This document shows, piece by piece, positions 63,851 through 64,000 of a DNA stretch of 64,000 bases; the stretch's first letter is position 1; every line of letters begins with the position of its first letter. This stretch comes from Leucocoprinus leucothites (Eukaryota; Basidiomycota; Agaricomycetes; Agaricales; Agaricaceae). Where the stretch lies: the NCBI GenBank assembly GCA_013368445.1, contig JAACJO010000028.1, positions 124,001 through 188,000 on the forward strand, read 5' to 3'. A model generated the notes under the pieces. The model did no database searches. It worked only from the letters and a program-made list of their open reading frames with translations, and had not been told where the DNA came from. Position numbers and translations under genes: made by a program.

Positions 63851-64000
63851 GTTCCCGATACTAATGATCTTCGTTTGCGCATTTTGCAGTACTATCACAA
63901 CCATGCACTCGCTGGCCATTTCAGTCAAAACAAAACTCTAGAACTTGTTCGCCGTGAGTATACGTGGCCAAATATCCGCGACTTTGTCAAGGATTACTGC
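63851..64000 (+). pseudogene. Gy-P pol, integrase zinc region, continues past window
   Basis: VPDTNDLRLRILQYYHNHALAGHFSQ and TLELVRREYTWPNIRDFVKD, the start of the integrase H2C2 zinc domain. Open to the window edge. The rest of Gy-P integrase and the 3' LTR must lie to the right. Confidence 0.88.

Noticed and set aside
1..64000. Host genes, CRISPR arrays, rRNA or tRNA genes
   Set aside because: Every stretch longer than about 20 bp could be assigned to one of the retroelements; no other gene signature was seen.

Overview
This window is a dense nest of retrotransposons from a fungal genome. I found no host protein-coding gene, tRNA, rRNA or CRISPR array in 64 kb. The gene families are a CCHC/endonuclease/RT/RNase H LINE of the Tad1/I type, a Ty3/gypsy element with the basidiomycete-like GISPFFANKGYHPN integrase region, and a single-ORF Ty1/copia element. 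Together they suggest a basidiomycete, probably an agaricomycete. That placement is inference; the species cannot be read from the sequence.

Four kinds of element account for essentially every base. (1) A full LINE family, 8 copies named LINE-a to LINE-h: ORF1 gag-like with zinc knuckles, ORF2 with endonuclease, RT, RNase H and a C-terminal Cys/His motif. (2) A 'half-LINE' family, 13 copies named HL-1 to HL-13: about 2.3 kb, one ORF homologous to LINE ORF1, a 3' UTR and poly(A), with no endonuclease or RT. (3) Two Ty3/gypsy copies, Gy-M on the minus and Gy-P on the plus strand, head to head around 33.4-34.4 kb, plus an unrelated solo LTR. (4) One intact, very young Ty1/copia element.

Layout: 1-2236 is HL-1 inside HL-2. 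2237-8150 is the 3' end of LINE-a, split by HL-3, which is itself split by HL-4 and LINE-b. 8151-21154 is the old minus-strand LINE-c, split by HL-5 and by the near-intact plus-strand LINE-d (12221-19221). 21155-25116 is a rearranged knot of HL-6, HL-7 and HL-8 where flanking halves are missing. 25117-33808 is Gy-M, carrying the solo LTR, HL-9 and LINE-e. 33821-64000 is Gy-P. It is interrupted by HL-10, by LINE-f, by a tandem HL-11/HL-12 unit that holds the copia element, LINE-g and LINE-h, and by HL-13. It runs off the right edge inside the integrase region.

Most boundaries are supported by direct target-site duplications (TSDs), 10-19 bp and usually 14-15 bp for LINE and half-LINE insertions, and 5 bp for LTR elements. 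This allows insertion order to be read. LINE-g has both ORFs open and could supply RT in trans. The half-LINEs share short 5'- and 3'-terminal sequences with the LINE, so the likely relationship is a donor LINE with protein-coding non-autonomous partners, comparable to mammalian HAL1. Nearly all nonsense mutations are CGA to TGA, which points to deamination of methylated CpG as the main decay process.
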